Source: an uncultured Lachnospiraceae bacterium (lineage in GTDB: Bacteria; Bacillota; Clostridia; Lachnospirales; Lachnospiraceae). From it: a stretch of 64,000 bases of DNA. Of this stretch, positions 24,186 to 32,031 are shown one piece after another (within the stretch, counting starts at the first letter, position 1; each line of letters starts with the position of its first letter). The stretch lies in the NCBI GenBank assembly GCA_910579935.1, contig CAJTVQ010000012.1, positions 20,844 to 84,843 of the forward strand, written 5' to 3'. The notes beneath the pieces were generated by a model. It saw only the letters and a list, made by a program, of their open reading frames with translations. It had not been told where the DNA came from and searched no databases. The position numbers and the translations under genes were made by a program.

Positions 24186-25770
24186 GCCATACACCTCCCT
24201 CCGTTGTCTTCCGGTCTCCTGAACTGCCGGTTCCCGAACCGCCGAGACGCTTCACCTGACATCCCTCCAGCCGTCTCATGAAACTCTCCTCCAAATTCGG
24301 AACCGGCGTGGAACCGATAATTTCCTGCTCCGTTTTCTTCCGTTCTTCTTCCCTTCCGCGTCCTCTGTCCTCCTGCATCCCGGCTTCCCCGAACATGGGA
24401 AAATCATCTCCGCCTGCTCCTGCCATCGTCACCCTATTGGCGGCGCCTATGGAATCAAAGCCGTTGCACATATTGATCACCGTAGGCGCTGCCGCCTTCT
24501 TCACCAAAGATATTTCCTGCGGGGCATCGAACAGTACACGTTTTCCCTTCAGCCCTACGGTTTCCTTTGCATAAATGACCAGCCCTTTATGACTCATGAC
24601 ACTTGCTCCCGTCCCGTCTTCCAGTTCCATCTGCAGCGGCTTTTCCTGCTTTCTGTCCAAAAATCCCACCGCACCGGGTGTCAGATACATGCTTTTTCCC
24701 GCTTCCGTATTAAAATACCGGCAGGCAGGATTCATCTCCGCATTACCGCTGCCGTTTTTATGAATACCGCATATTGCCCTGCCGCTTTCCCCTGCATGAA
24801 TATAAACACGCTCTCCCTTTTCCGGCATACAATACATCAGATTTCCCATGTCCGGCCGCCACGGATACCAGTAAGCGCTTTCCTCATCCTGCTCCCTGTC
24901 CATATCAAATTTTACCCTGACCCGTTCTCCTTCCGTGTCCAGCACTACAGCCGGGAGCAAAATCCCTTCCCCGTATGGAACTGTCAGCGGTTCCGTCCGG
25001 AAGGCTGCAGGCCCGGACATTATATAACGGAAAACAAGGAGGCCTTTTTCCAACTGACACTCTTTCGCAATTATGACGTACTCACGCTTTTCCATCTCTA
25101 TCCGGTCCCCGATATCCCAGTTTTCACCGGTCCGGATTCTGCGGCAAACCCCTGTTCTCCGCCTGTCAGACCAGACCTGTTCCTCTTCCGCTCCTGTTTC
25201 AGCCGTCCGTCTCTGACCTTCCGGCAGACCGATTCCTATCCCGGCGGATGCGGCATACACAAAAGGCACAACAGCCGTCTCCTGCATACACGCCAGCCTC
25301 ACAAGAAATTCCCAGTCAGTTTCTTCAATCTGATAAACAGGTTTTCCGATTTTCCTGTCTTCTCCGTGAAACCACACTCTCATACCTTCCGTATCCGCAA
25401 GCACCCGTTCCGCTGCTTCCCGATAAGTCATGGAACTGTCCTGAAATGACCTGCTTTTCTTCCGGCAGTCCAGCCGTTCCGTAGAAGATACTCCCGTCAG
25501 GGATATCCGGTATCCCCTTCCCTCCTGCATAACCTGTACTTCTTTCAGCAATCCGGCAAAAAGGATCTGATTACCGGCGTATACTGCCGCTTCCGTCCAT
25601 GCCAGAGGCTGCAGGAGAGATTCTTCTCCCTCCTCTTCCGGAATGATTCCCTCCAATCTGAAAAAACCATGACTGTTCTTATGTATCTTCATGTAAAAAT
25701 CCGTAATATCCGCAATCGGGATTGCAGACAGAACTCTTAAATCTCCCTGTGTCAGTACCGGCATTTTCAT
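24178..25770 (-). CDS. VgrG-like / phage gpD-type spike protein 1
   Basis: 530 residues. The N-terminal part has the gp27-like pattern (FQDSSMTYREAAERVLADTEGM, QIEETDWEFLVRLACM); residues ~270-345 form an OB-fold (VLDTEGERVRVKFDMD..., YCMPEKGERVYIHAG); the C-terminus holds a beta region and a charged tail ending GGVWHG. It is the first gene of the spike operon, about 180 bases after the duplicated promoter and after a terminator-like hairpin. Paralogue of spike 2. Confidence 0.85.
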   Translation of the reverse strand: MKMPVLTQGDLRVLSAIPIADITDFYMKIHKNSHGFFRLEGIIPEEEGEESLLQPLAWTEAAVYAGNQILFAGLLKEVQVMQEGRGYRISLTGVSSTERLDCRKKSRSFQDSSMTYREAAERVLADTEGMRVWFHGEDRKIGKPVYQIEETDWEFLVRLACMQETAVVPFVYAASAGIGIGLPEGQRRTAETGAEEEQVWSDRRRTGVCRRIRTGENWDIGDRIEMEKREYVIIAKECQLEKGLLVFRYIMSGPAAFRTEPLTVPYGEGILLPAVVLDTEGERVRVKFDMDREQDEESAYWYPWRPDMGNLMYCMPEKGERVYIHAGESGRAICGIHKNGSGNAEMNPACRYFNTEAGKSMYLTPGAVGFLDRKQEKPLQMELEDGTGASVMSHKGLVIYAKETVGLKGKRVLFDAPQEISLVKKAAAPTVINMCNGFDSIGAANRVTMAGAGGDDFPMFGEAGMQEDRGRGREEERKKTEQEIIGSTPVPNLEESFMRRLEGCQVKRLGGSGTGSSGDRKTTEGGVWHG

Positions 25771-25854
25771 CCCCGCTTTCCTCTTTTGACATATTTTTGT
25801 TGTTTTTGATTTAAAAATTTTCTTTTCCTATTTTTATAAAAGAAGATAAAAAAA

Positions 25855-25897
25855 TACATAAAGTTTCCGGAACATTTTTTTCCTGAAACTTTATGTA
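25855..25897 (-). terminator. Leader terminator-like hairpin before the spike operon
   Basis: Perfect 13-bp arms (TACATAAAGTTTC / GAAACTTTATGTA) followed on the minus strand by TTTTTTTATC. It stands between the promoter at 25947-26003 and the first spike gene, so it would stop transcription unless read through. A perfect inverted repeat could also be an operator. Confidence 0.7.
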
Positions 25898-25946
25898 CCA
25901 TGAAAAAAATTATCTTTATAAAATTCCCCGTCTTTTACCAGTCTTT

Positions 25947-26003
25947 ATTAAAACCATACCCCTTTTTGATATTTTATGCAAGCTTTTCAGGGAATTAATT
26001 TCC
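25947..26003 (-). promoter_or_regulatory. Duplicated promoter segment, copy 1 (spike operon)
   Basis: About 57 bases nearly identical to 26780-26836. On the minus strand it contains TTGCAT, 17 bases, TATGGT, a plausible -35/-10 pair. It lies upstream of the spike operon. Confidence 0.6.
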
Positions 26004-26006
26004 CCC

Positions 26007-26747
26007 TCACCAACTCTTCTCCAACGCCAGATTCCAGTCCAAAAGGTACACGCTGTCTTCCGCCGCTTTTAACGTCTCATAAATTCCCCTTCTCTCCCGG
26101 CTGCTTTCCTCCGCCGCATATTCATACCCCCGCAGATAACTGTCCGCGAAAGCATCCCAGGAACCATAAATGCCCTGCATCACGCCGGCAATTTCCAAAG
26201 ACCTGTCCAATGCCTCTTCCTTCGTATAATACCCTGCCACATAGCCATCCGCCAATACCGATATGGCGCGGCTGTAATCCCATGCCGACACGGCATCCGC
26301 ACCCGCTTCCCCATACGCTTTATAAAGCTGTGCATACCGCTGCGCCTCTTCCTCTGTCAGTTCATAATGCTCATAAATAAAATCCGCCCGTTCTCCCTCC
26401 GCCGCGCCGGCCAGTCCGCTTTCCGTCAGAAGGTCCATACGCTCCGCAAAGGACATACGGTGTCCCTCACTTAACAGCCAGTCCACCGTCTCATCCGCAG
26501 AAGCACGGTCCGTCACTTCCCACTCTTCCGCCAGACGCTCTTTCCTCGAAGCCGCCGCATCATCCTTAACAGCCTCTCCTCCAAACACTGCACAATCCCA
26601 TCCGTTTACTTCAGCCCTCAGCGCCTGCGTCCCGTTTATCCAGCGGACCGTATCCGACTTGTCCACATTCTTTCCGCATCCCGCCGTCACCGCTGCAAGC
26701 AGGACAGCCGCCAATAATACCACCAATGCCTTCCCGGGGTTTTTCAT
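26007..26747 (-). CDS. DUF1266-domain lipoprotein
   Basis: 246 residues from the ATG at 26747 (GGAGG eight bases upstream). A lipoprotein signal (ALVVLLAAVLLAAVTAGC) ends in lipobox TAGC, so it is anchored on the outer face of the membrane. The C-terminal ~110 residues match the DUF1266 pattern (AWDYSRAISVLADGYVAGYYTKEEAL, YGSWDAFADSYLRGYEY). DUF1266 proteins occur near toxin and injection loci; the function is not established. Here the gene shares a duplicated promoter segment with the spike operon. Confidence 0.82.
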   Translation of the reverse strand: MKNPGKALVVLLAAVLLAAVTAGCGKNVDKSDTVRWINGTQALRAEVNGWDCAVFGGEAVKDDAAASRKERLAEEWEVTDRASADETVDWLLSEGHRMSFAERMDLLTESGLAGAAEGERADFIYEHYELTEEEAQRYAQLYKAYGEAGADAVSAWDYSRAISVLADGYVAGYYTKEEALDRSLEIAGVMQGIYGSWDAFADSYLRGYEYAAEESSRERRGIYETLKAAEDSVYLLDWNLALEKSW

Positions 26748-26779
26748 CTCCATCTGCCTCCTGTTTTCTATCACTTTCT

Positions 26780-26836
26780 ATTGAAACCATACCCCTTTTC
26801 GACATTTTATGCAAGTTTTTTCAGGGAATTATTTTC
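26780..26836 (-). promoter_or_regulatory. Duplicated promoter segment, copy 2 (DUF1266 gene)
   Basis: Second copy of the 57-base segment; TTGCAT, 17 bases, TATGGT on the minus strand places the start about 28 bases before the lipoprotein ATG. Confidence 0.65.
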
Positions 26837-26847
26837 CTCATATCTTA

Positions 26848-26949
26848 CTATGACTCTACTTTTATTGAAAACCCGCCAATCAATTCCGCACGCTCTCCAT
26901 CCGGCAGGGCGAAAATATCATCTATGGTATAAATCTCTTCTTTTTTCAT
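26848..26949 (-). pseudogene. Uma2-like nuclease remnant
   Basis: A 33-codon frame, ATG at 26949, reads MKKEEIYTIDDIFALPDGE and RAELIGG, the typical start of Uma2 (DUF820) family proteins, then changes to FSIKVES and stops. The rest of the gene is missing and the break lies close to copy 2 of the promoter repeat. Confidence 0.65.
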
Positions 26950-26981
26950 TGCATCCGCCCTTTACACCTCCGCTTTTCATT

Positions 26982-27905
26982 TCACCTTAGAAAATTATCA
27001 ATGATCACGCTCTCCGCTTCCTCCTCCGACATCCCGAACGAACGCAGCTTCAGCAGCTGTTCCGTGTTGATCCGGCCGATTGCCGCCTCATGAATGATCT
27101 GCGCATCAATATTGCGGGCGTCAATCTCCGGAATCGAACACACCTGTGCCGTGTCCATAATGATGGAATCGCACTGGATATGTGCTTTGCAGAGTGCGTT
27201 CCCCACTGCATTGGGATGAAACGTCTGTCTGGAACTCCCCTTCGCCACCGACCGGGAAACGATCTGCGCCGAACTTCCGTCCCCGTTCATCCGCACCTCC
27301 ATATTGGAAACCGCGGTCTGCTTATCATGCGTCATCAGCTTCTCCACCACATAGAGCCTGCTGTCCGGCCCCATATCCACATCCGTCCTGCGCTCCGTGG
27401 AATCCACTCCCCGTATCTGGGCCGTATCCAGCGTAAAAACGGCTCCCTCATCCAGATAAATCCGTGTCACGGGATTCAGGACATTTTCTCCCGTCCCTTC
27501 CCCTTCTCCGTAATGTTTTTCCTCGTATACCACCTTTGCCCTTTTTCCCACATGAAAAGCATGTACGCCGTCATGCCGCGTTTCATTGCAGCCGCTGTTA
27601 TGAATACCGCAGCCCGCCACGATCACTACGTCGGCTCCCTCTTCTATATAAAAATCATTATAGACGACATCCGTCATGCCAGACTGGGAAATGACCACCG
27701 GGATATGCACTTGTTCCCCCTGCGCTTCCCCGCTGATAAACACATCGATTCCCGGCTTGTCTTCTTTTCTCTTTATTTTAATGTGCTCGCTGTCGCCATG
27801 ACAGAGCGCCCTCCCGTTGTAACGGAGATTATATGCCCCCTCCTGTTTAAATCCTCCGGCATCGATCGCCTCCAGTACATTACTTGTTATCGCATCCAGT
27901 TCCAT
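26982..27905 (-). CDS. sufB: SufB/SufD-family Fe-S scaffold (minimal SUF system)
   Basis: 307 residues, about two thirds of a classical SufB. It has the SufBD beta-helix core and the conserved end (DARNIDAQIIHEAAIGRINTEQL...RSFGMSEEEAE). It overlaps sufC by 26 bases. A SufC plus one short SufBD protein, without SufS, SufU or SufD nearby, is the layout of the minimal two-gene system of archaea and anaerobes (sometimes called SMS). It should build Fe-S clusters, relevant also for the radical SAM enzymes in this window. Confidence 0.88.
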   Translation of the reverse strand: MELDAITSNVLEAIDAGGFKQEGAYNLRYNGRALCHGDSEHIKIKRKEDKPGIDVFISGEAQGEQVHIPVVISQSGMTDVVYNDFYIEEGADVVIVAGCGIHNSGCNETRHDGVHAFHVGKRAKVVYEEKHYGEGEGTGENVLNPVTRIYLDEGAVFTLDTAQIRGVDSTERRTDVDMGPDSRLYVVEKLMTHDKQTAVSNMEVRMNGDGSSAQIVSRSVAKGSSRQTFHPNAVGNALCKAHIQCDSIIMDTAQVCSIPEIDARNIDAQIIHEAAIGRINTEQLLKLRSFGMSEEEAESVIIDNFLR

Positions 27906-28638
27906 ACATCCGGCCTCCCTTCCGATTCATGCAGGCACATTCCCTGTCTTCCCCAAATAACAGCGGCAGTATCTTCTCCGCATTGCCGCATTCGTTTACC
28001 ACTCCGTCCTTTATGATCAGGATCCGGTCAGCCATACGGATGATCTTTTCCTGATGGGAAATCAGCAGCAGCGTCTCTTTCTTGTCTTCATGGATCTTTT
28101 CAAATTCCTTCACCAGCATGGAAAAGCTCCACAGATCAATTCCTGCCTCCGGTTCGTCAAAAATACAGATTTTATGGCTTTTGGCAAGTACCGTGGCGAT
28201 TTCCACCCGCTTCCGCTCACCGCCGGACAACGTGGCATCCACTTCCCTGTCCAGATACTCCCTTGCGCACATCCCAACATTGCTCAGCAGATCACAGCAT
28301 ACCGGTTCAGGCAGTTCCCTTCCTGCCGCCAGATTCAGCAGCCGCCGTATCGTCATTCCCTTAAAGACAGGCGGTTGCTGAAACGCATAACCAATACCCG
28401 CCTTTGCCCTTTCATCAATACTCAGTTCCCTGATGTCCTTCCCATCCAAAAGGATTTCTCCGCCCGTAGCCTTTAAGACTCCCATCAGAAGTTTTGCTAC
28501 CGTAGACTTCCCCCCGCCGTTCGGTCCGGTAATGACTAACATCTCCCCGTCGTCCACCGTAAAGTTGATATCCTTTACTATGGTAATTTTCTCCCCGTTT
28601 TCCACGACCTCATAGGTCAGATTACGTACTTCCAGCAT
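27880..28638 (-). CDS. sufC: SufC-family ATPase (minimal SUF system)
   Basis: 252 residues: Walker A GPNGGGKST, signature LSGGERKRVEIA, Walker B ICIFDEPEAGID. The GIGYAFQQPPVF segment is typical of SufC. It is the first gene after the promoter at 28723-28751 and is coupled to sufB. Confidence 0.92.
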   Translation of the reverse strand: MLEVRNLTYEVVENGEKITIVKDINFTVDDGEMLVITGPNGGGKSTVAKLLMGVLKATGGEILLDGKDIRELSIDERAKAGIGYAFQQPPVFKGMTIRRLLNLAAGRELPEPVCCDLLSNVGMCAREYLDREVDATLSGGERKRVEIATVLAKSHKICIFDEPEAGIDLWSFSMLVKEFEKIHEDKKETLLLISHQEKIIRMADRILIIKDGVVNECGNAEKILPLLFGEDRECACMNRKGGRMYGTGCDNK

Positions 28639-28722
28639 GTTCCATCCTCTTTTCCGACTATTCTGGTTTCAAGCAGCCTCAGAAACCGTTCCTTTCCGGG
28701 GCAGCTTCATGATCACACACTG

Positions 28723-28751
28723 ATTATACCTTAATCACACTCCTGAATCAA
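28723..28751 (-). promoter_or_regulatory. sufCB promoter
   Basis: Minus strand TTGATT, 17 bases, TATAAT. The transcript would start about 80 bases before sufC. Confidence 0.65.
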
Positions 28752-28784
28752 TCATATCTTCCGCCCTCCGCGGAAGTCCATTTT

Positions 28785-28841
28785 CAGTTTCTGCCTGCCG
28801 CAGCAGACAGTCCGCAACAGTCCGTCGGCAGCCAGAAACTG
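28785..28841. repeat. Palindromic intergenic repeat
   Basis: Arms CAGTTTCTGCCTGCCG and CGGCAGCCAGAAACTG (one mismatch) flank a 25-base loop region. The left arm plus 16 upstream bases recur at 10593-10624, so it is a dispersed element of REP or MITE type. Confidence 0.65.
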
Positions 28842-28873
28842 AGAACCGCTTTCCGTATGCAGGCATAAAAATT

Positions 28874-28902
28874 TTGCAAAAAAATCCGGTTTCCGTTATA
28901 CT
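28874..28902 (+). promoter_or_regulatory. Promoter of the aldo/keto reductase
   Basis: TTGCAA, 17 bases, TATACT, about 65 bases before the ATG. Confidence 0.65.
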
Positions 28903-28967
28903 TAAATGAACCTGTACTTTCAGTATTGGTCTTTTTACTGAAAAATAACAAAACGGAGGACAAATCT

Positions 28968-29960
28968 ATGGGATATCAGGCATCAGCCACACGTTATGAA
29001 ACGATGCAGTACCGCCGGTGCGGCAGAAGCGGACTGAAACTTCCGGCTCTTTCCCTGGGCCTGTGGCACAATTTCGGTGATACGGGCAATTATGAAAATA
29101 TGAAAGATATGTGCCGGACCGCATTCGACCACGGCATTACGCATTTTGACCTTGCCAACAACTACGGACCGGAACCCGGAAGTTCGGAGATAAATTTCGG
29201 CAGAATTCTAAAAGAAGATTTCAAGCCTTACCGCGATGAGATACTCGTCAGCACCAAAGCCGGGTATGACATGTGGGAAGGCCCATACGGCAACTGGGGC
29301 AGCCGCAAATACTTAATTGCCAGCCTGGACCAAAGTTTACGCAGACTCGGTCTTGATTACGTGGATATTTTCTACCATCACCGGCCCGATCCGGATACCC
29401 CGCTGGAGGAAACCATGGGCGCCCTGGACAGCCTTGTGAAAAGCGGCAAAGCCCTTTACGCAGGACTCTCCAATTACAACGGCGAACAGATGGAAGCCGC
29501 CTGCTCCATTTTGGAAGACCTGAAGTGCCCTTTTATCATCAATCAGAACCGCTATTCCATTTTTGACCGTACCATAGAGACAAACGGCCTGAAAAAAGCT
29601 GCTGCCAAAAAGGGAAAAGGAATCCTGACCTTCAGCCCGCTTGCACAGGGACTCCTGACCGACCGTTATTTAAACGGGGTGCCGGAGGACAGCCGCATCC
29701 GTACTGACGGGCGGTTCCTGAAACAGAACGCACTTACTGAAGAAACACTCGGCAAGATAAAAGCATTAAACGAAATTGCGGCAGAACGCGGTGAAACCCT
29801 GGCACAGATGTCCTTAAAGTGGCTTCTCAAGGACGAGGTCATCACCAGCGTGCTCATAGGAGCCTCCAGACCGCAGCAGATTCTGGATAACCTGAAGGTA
29901 TTGGAAAGCAGAGACTTCACGGCCGAAGAACTGAAAAAAATAGACGAACATTCTTTATAA
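28968..29960 (+). CDS. Aldo/keto reductase, YghZ/Kv-beta type
   Basis: 330 residues from the ATG at 28968 (GGAGG upstream), not the longer frame. The catalytic Asp, Tyr, Lys, His are visible in THFDLANNYG, STKAGYDMW and FYHHRPDP; the C-terminal cofactor region reads SVLIGASRPQQILDN. Relatives reduce L-glyceraldehyde 3-phosphate, methylglyoxal and other aldehydes with NADPH. It stands alone, divergent from sufCB. Confidence 0.9.
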   Translation: MGYQASATRYETMQYRRCGRSGLKLPALSLGLWHNFGDTGNYENMKDMCRTAFDHGITHFDLANNYGPEPGSSEINFGRILKEDFKPYRDEILVSTKAGYDMWEGPYGNWGSRKYLIASLDQSLRRLGLDYVDIFYHHRPDPDTPLEETMGALDSLVKSGKALYAGLSNYNGEQMEAACSILEDLKCPFIINQNRYSIFDRTIETNGLKKAAAKKGKGILTFSPLAQGLLTDRYLNGVPEDSRIRTDGRFLKQNALTEETLGKIKALNEIAAERGETLAQMSLKWLLKDEVITSVLIGASRPQQILDNLKVLESRDFTAEELKKIDEHSL

Positions 29961-30080
29961 TTCCAACTGCGGGCACACCTGACAGCCAGCGTTCGGAAAC
30001 AGTAGGGGAAGGTTCTCGCAGCTTTCCGCCGCGCGGGACGCATGGCGCAAAGCTGCAAATATCTGCCCTTTGCACAGCAA

Positions 30081-30111
30081 AACCCCGATGTGGTGGAAGC
30101 ACATCGGGGTT
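30081..30111. terminator. Strong hairpin between the reductase and amt
   Basis: Perfect 12-bp arms (AACCCCGATGTG / CACATCGGGGTT) lie between two convergent genes; a second hairpin (GAACGTAT / ATACGTTC, 30114-30136) follows. U runs are short on both sides. Another long palindrome (GCAGCTTT...AAAGCTGC) lies at about 30016-30056. Confidence 0.6.
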
Positions 30112-30177
30112 AAGAACGTATAGGGGAATACGTTCCTGCATGATATATACAAAAATTAGATAAAAGCAATTTTATAA

Positions 30178-31467
30178 TTATCTGTCGTCATGCAGCCGGA
30201 AGTTTGCATATGCGGCCATACCATGTTCATGGATATCCAGACCATCGACCTCTTCCTGCTCTGAAACATGCAGTCCGATCGTTTTATTCAATACCGTAAA
30301 CAGAATGAAACCAAGGATTGCCACGTAAGCCATGACTGATACCACTCCAAGAACCTCCACACCTATGAACTGTAAACGGGTCATTCCCATTTCCTCCAAA
30401 ATAGAGGATTTGCAGAAGATACCTGTCATAATCGTACCGCAGGCCCCGCAGCCGCCATGTACGGCTACCGCGCCGACCGGATCGTCCACCCTGACCACTT
30501 TATCCAGAAATTCTACTACAAATACTACAATAACCCCTGCAATGACACCGATTGCCAAAGCAGAATAATTTGATACATAATCACATCCCGCAGTGATCGC
30601 AACCAGACCGGCCAGCGTACCGTTCAATGTCATGGAAACATCGGGTTTTCCGTAACGTACCCAGGTCAGCGCCAGCACGGTTGCCGTCGCCGCTACCGCC
30701 GCCAGATTCGTCGTCATCGCAATATCTCCGAGGTTTGTCGCTGCACCCGTAGTGGAACCGCAGTTAAAACCAAACCAGCAGAACCAGAGAATGAATACGC
30801 CTAACGCACCGATTACGATATTATGTCCCGGAATCGCCACCGCTTTTCCTTCTTTTGTAAATTTGCCGCGCCTCGGCCCTTCTATGGCCGCCCCGATGAA
30901 CGCCAGCACACCGCCTACCATATGTACCGCCGTGGAGCCTGCAAAATCATGAAACCCGATGCCGGAGAGCCATCCGTCCGACCAGATCCAATGCCCGGTA
31001 ACCGGATAAATGAATATGGAAATACATGCACTGTAAATCAGATAGGTAGAAAATTTGGTCCGTTCTGCCATAGCGCCCGATACAATGGTGGCGCTGGTTG
31101 CGCAGAAAACCGTATGGAAGATCATAAACACCCCGATCGGCAGTCCATTCTTCATACCCATTCCGTCTGCCAGGGAAGCAGGATCAAAAAATCCGCTTGT
31201 TCCCACGATACCTCCCGCATCACTGCCAAACATAAGTGCAAAACCAATCAGGAAAAAGAAAATACTTCCCAGTACAAAGTCCATTAAATTTTTCATGATA
31301 ATATTGCCCGCATTTTTCGCCCTGGTAAATCCCGACTCCACTACGGCAAATCCTGCCTGCATAAAGAACACCAGAAATGCTGCCATGCAGGTCCACATGA
31401 CATTCAGCAGTAACTCTGTCGCTTCCTCCAGCGGCATCCCGCCGGCCAGTAAATCCGATAAATACAT
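30178..31467 (-). CDS. amt: Ammonium transporter Amt
   Basis: 429 residues from the ATG at 31467 (GAGGAGG upstream). Eleven-helix Amt/MEP/Rh plan with FFMQAGFAVVESGFTRAKNAGNIIMKNLMD, the conserved histidine segments (DFAGSTAVHMVGG and AVHGGCGACGTI) and the cytosolic C-terminal tail LDIHEHGMAAY that contacts P-II proteins. It lies downstream of the P-II gene and a terminator, a normal pair for nitrogen-controlled ammonium uptake. Confidence 0.95.
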   Translation of the reverse strand: MYLSDLLAGGMPLEEATELLLNVMWTCMAAFLVFFMQAGFAVVESGFTRAKNAGNIIMKNLMDFVLGSIFFFLIGFALMFGSDAGGIVGTSGFFDPASLADGMGMKNGLPIGVFMIFHTVFCATSATIVSGAMAERTKFSTYLIYSACISIFIYPVTGHWIWSDGWLSGIGFHDFAGSTAVHMVGGVLAFIGAAIEGPRRGKFTKEGKAVAIPGHNIVIGALGVFILWFCWFGFNCGSTTGAATNLGDIAMTTNLAAVAATATVLALTWVRYGKPDVSMTLNGTLAGLVAITAGCDYVSNYSALAIGVIAGVIVVFVVEFLDKVVRVDDPVGAVAVHGGCGACGTIMTGIFCKSSILEEMGMTRLQFIGVEVLGVVSVMAYVAILGFILFTVLNKTIGLHVSEQEEVDGLDIHEHGMAAYANFRLHDDR

Positions 31468-31513
31468 AATTATTCCTCCTCGATGCAAATCCATTTTTTC
31501 ATTACACAAAAAA

Positions 31514-31551
31514 AGATAATCCCCGGGTCTCCTCAAACCCTCTGATTATCT
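31514..31551 (-). terminator. Intercistronic terminator between the P-II gene and amt
   Basis: Minus-strand AGATAATC...GATTATCT stem followed directly by TTTTTT. Placed between two genes expected to be cotranscribed, it works as an attenuator of amt. Confidence 0.75.
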
Positions 31552-31570
31552 CCGTTGACAATCCCTTGCC

Positions 31571-31909
31571 CTATAACGCTTCTTCTCCGCGCTCGCCGGT
31601 ACGGATTCTGACCGCATCCAGCACTTCGTAAATGAAGATTTTTCCGTCGCCATAGTTGCCTGTATTGATTTCCGTGACTATTTTTTTGATCAGCGTCTCC
31701 GCCTGCACATCACTGACCACCGTCTCCACTTTCACCTTCTGAAGCAGATTCACGCGGTACTCTGCCCCGCGGTACTTCTTCACAATCCCTTTCTGATTCC
31801 CGTAACCCTGAATGTTCACAATATTCAGACCGTTCACTTCATTGTCATCCAGTATTGCCTTCAGGTCTTCCAGTTTTTCAGGCTTAATAATGATTTCCAA
31901 TTTCTTCAT
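31571..31909 (-). CDS. glnB: Nitrogen regulatory P-II protein
   Basis: 112 residues from the ATG at 31909. T-loop KGIVKKYRGAEYRVNLL with the usual Tyr, B-loop signature GNYGDGKIFIYEV, and C-terminal VRIRTGERGEEAL. Trimeric sensor of ATP/ADP and 2-oxoglutarate; here most likely GlnK-type control of the adjacent Amt. Confidence 0.93.
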   Translation of the reverse strand: MKKLEIIIKPEKLEDLKAILDDNEVNGLNIVNIQGYGNQKGIVKKYRGAEYRVNLLQKVKVETVVSDVQAETLIKKIVTEINTGNYGDGKIFIYEVLDAVRIRTGERGEEAL

Positions 31910-31955
31910 AAAAATCCTCCCTCCTTGTTCCATACACGGGTCTGTGCATAAAAAA

Positions 31956-31981
31956 GACGCCTCTACTCCTGTAGAAACGCC
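31956..31981 (-). terminator. Leader terminator before the P-II gene
   Basis: Stem GGCGTTTCTAC / GTAGAGGCGTC on the minus strand followed by TTTTTT. It begins only a few bases after the predicted transcription start, ahead of the gene, so expression needs read-through. Confidence 0.75.
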
Positions 31982-31995
31982 TTTGTTTGAATTTT

Positions 31996-32023
31996 ATTAT
32001 ACACACTCTGACAATTTTGTCAA
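31996..32023 (-). promoter_or_regulatory. Promoter of the P-II/amt operon with overlapping palindrome
   Basis: Minus strand TTGACA, 16 bases, TATAAT. The inverted repeat TGACAA-TT-TTGTCA (32009-32022 on the plus strand) covers the -35 element and could be a repressor site. Confidence 0.75.
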
Positions 32024-32031
32024 ATACTTTT

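Noticed and set aside
31514..31981. ANTAR double-hairpin RNA as a firm call
   Set aside because: Each hairpin stands alone; I could not find the paired six-base-loop stems that define the motif.
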